Assembly (NCBI GenBank): GCA_035582835.1
Contig: JAYKAV010000418.1
Location: forward strand, 39,541-103,540
Length of the DNA stretch: 64,000 nt
Direction of reading: 5' to 3'
DNA from: Phoebastria nigripes
Taxonomy: Eukaryota; Chordata; Aves; Procellariiformes; Diomedeidae
Within the stretch, counting starts at the first letter, position 1, and each line of letters opens with the position of its first letter. Made by a program: the position numbers and the translations under genes. The notes beneath the pieces are model-generated. The model was given only the letters and a program-made list of their open reading frames with translations, made no database searches and was not told the origin of the DNA. This document shows, in pieces, positions 63,678 to 64,000 of this stretch.

Positions 63678-64000
63678 ATCGTGAGATTTTAACCCCAGCC
63701 AGCAACTAAGCACCACACAGCTGCTCGCTCACTCCCCCCGCAGTGGGATGGGGGAGAGAATTGGAAGGGTAAAAGTGAGAAAACTCGTGGGTTGAGATAA
63801 AGACAGTTCAATAGGTAAAGCAAAAGCCGTGCACGCAAGCAAAGCAAAACAAGGAATTCATTCACTACTTCCCATCGGCAGGCAGGTGTTCGGCCATCGC
63901 CAGGAAAGCAGGGCTCCATCACGCGTAACGGTTACTTGGGAAGACAAACGCCATCACTCTGAACGTCCCCCCCTTCTTTCTTCTTCCCCCACCTTTATAT
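63678..64000 (-). mobile_element. ERVL-like LTR, minus strand, cut by the window end
   Basis: On the plus strand it starts near ATCGTGAGATTTTAACCCC, a worn form of the LTR terminus. It continues through CAGCAACTAAGCACCAC, GTGGGATGGGGGAGAGAA, ACTCGTGGGTTGAGATAAAG and GGAATTCATTCACTACTTCC to CACCTTTATAT at the edge. The reverse complement matches the U5 and R side of the LTR at 31848, so both belong to one subfamily. The TATA region lies at the very edge, and the U3 lies beyond. It may be a solo LTR or one end of a provirus. The 77-codon minus frame at 63689-63922 is a shadow. Confidence 0.9.

Noticed and set aside
57398..64000. The LTRs at 57398 and 63678 as two ends of one provirus
   Set aside because: They are in opposite orientations and of different subfamilies, the first has its own target duplication, and no retroviral genes lie between them.

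Overview
This window looks like bird nuclear DNA. The main evidence is a series of CR1 retrotransposon copies. Several carry the typical CR1 3' end: a stretch reading GACCTTTAAAGGTCCCTTCC or a variant, followed by tandem ATTCTATG-type repeats. There are also long terminal repeats (LTRs) of the kind found in avian endogenous retroviruses. Most of the sequence is AT-rich and non-coding. I see no intact cellular protein gene, tRNA, rRNA, CRISPR array or operon. It is best read as an intergenic region or part of a large intron with repeats of several ages. Family names below are from memory, not from a database search.

Layout. 1-2130 is the 3' two thirds of a fairly young CR1 (+ strand) whose reverse-transcriptase ORF is broken by stops and frameshifts. 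2341-2745 is a second CR1 tail (- strand) whose terminal repeat has expanded into a pentanucleotide microsatellite. About 4955-6730 is a long, old CR1 (- strand). About 11030-11590 may be an LTR. 11.6-31.8 kb is mostly unassigned AT-rich DNA with small repeats, palindromes and one 143-codon ORF of doubtful meaning. 31848-32415 is a nearly complete ERVL-like LTR (+). 35629-36384 is a decayed CR1 (+). 42968-43131 is a short CR1 tail (-) with a hairpin at its break. About 44911-45201 is a GC-rich island. 45735-46340 is a very old CR1 (-). 51468-51621 is a perfect 77-bp tandem duplication. 57398-57970 is a solo LTR with an exact 5-bp target-site duplication. 58713-59370 is an LTR fragment (-), 59593-59764 a CR1 tail (+), and 63678-64000 another LTR (-) that runs off the window.

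How the parts relate. Nothing here forms a working gene set. The mobile elements fall into three age layers. Decayed CR1 copies that lack the canonical tail are oldest. CR1 copies with recognisable tails come next. The LTRs and the first CR1 look youngest. The LTRs at 31848 and 63678 belong to one subfamily in opposite orientations, and 57398 is a related but different subfamily. I found no convincing undescribed system. The most concrete points to check are the exact 77-bp duplication, the solo LTR with its target-site duplication, the microsatellite born from a CR1 tail, the 22-bp perfect palindrome, and the possible LTR near 11.0-11.6 kb.
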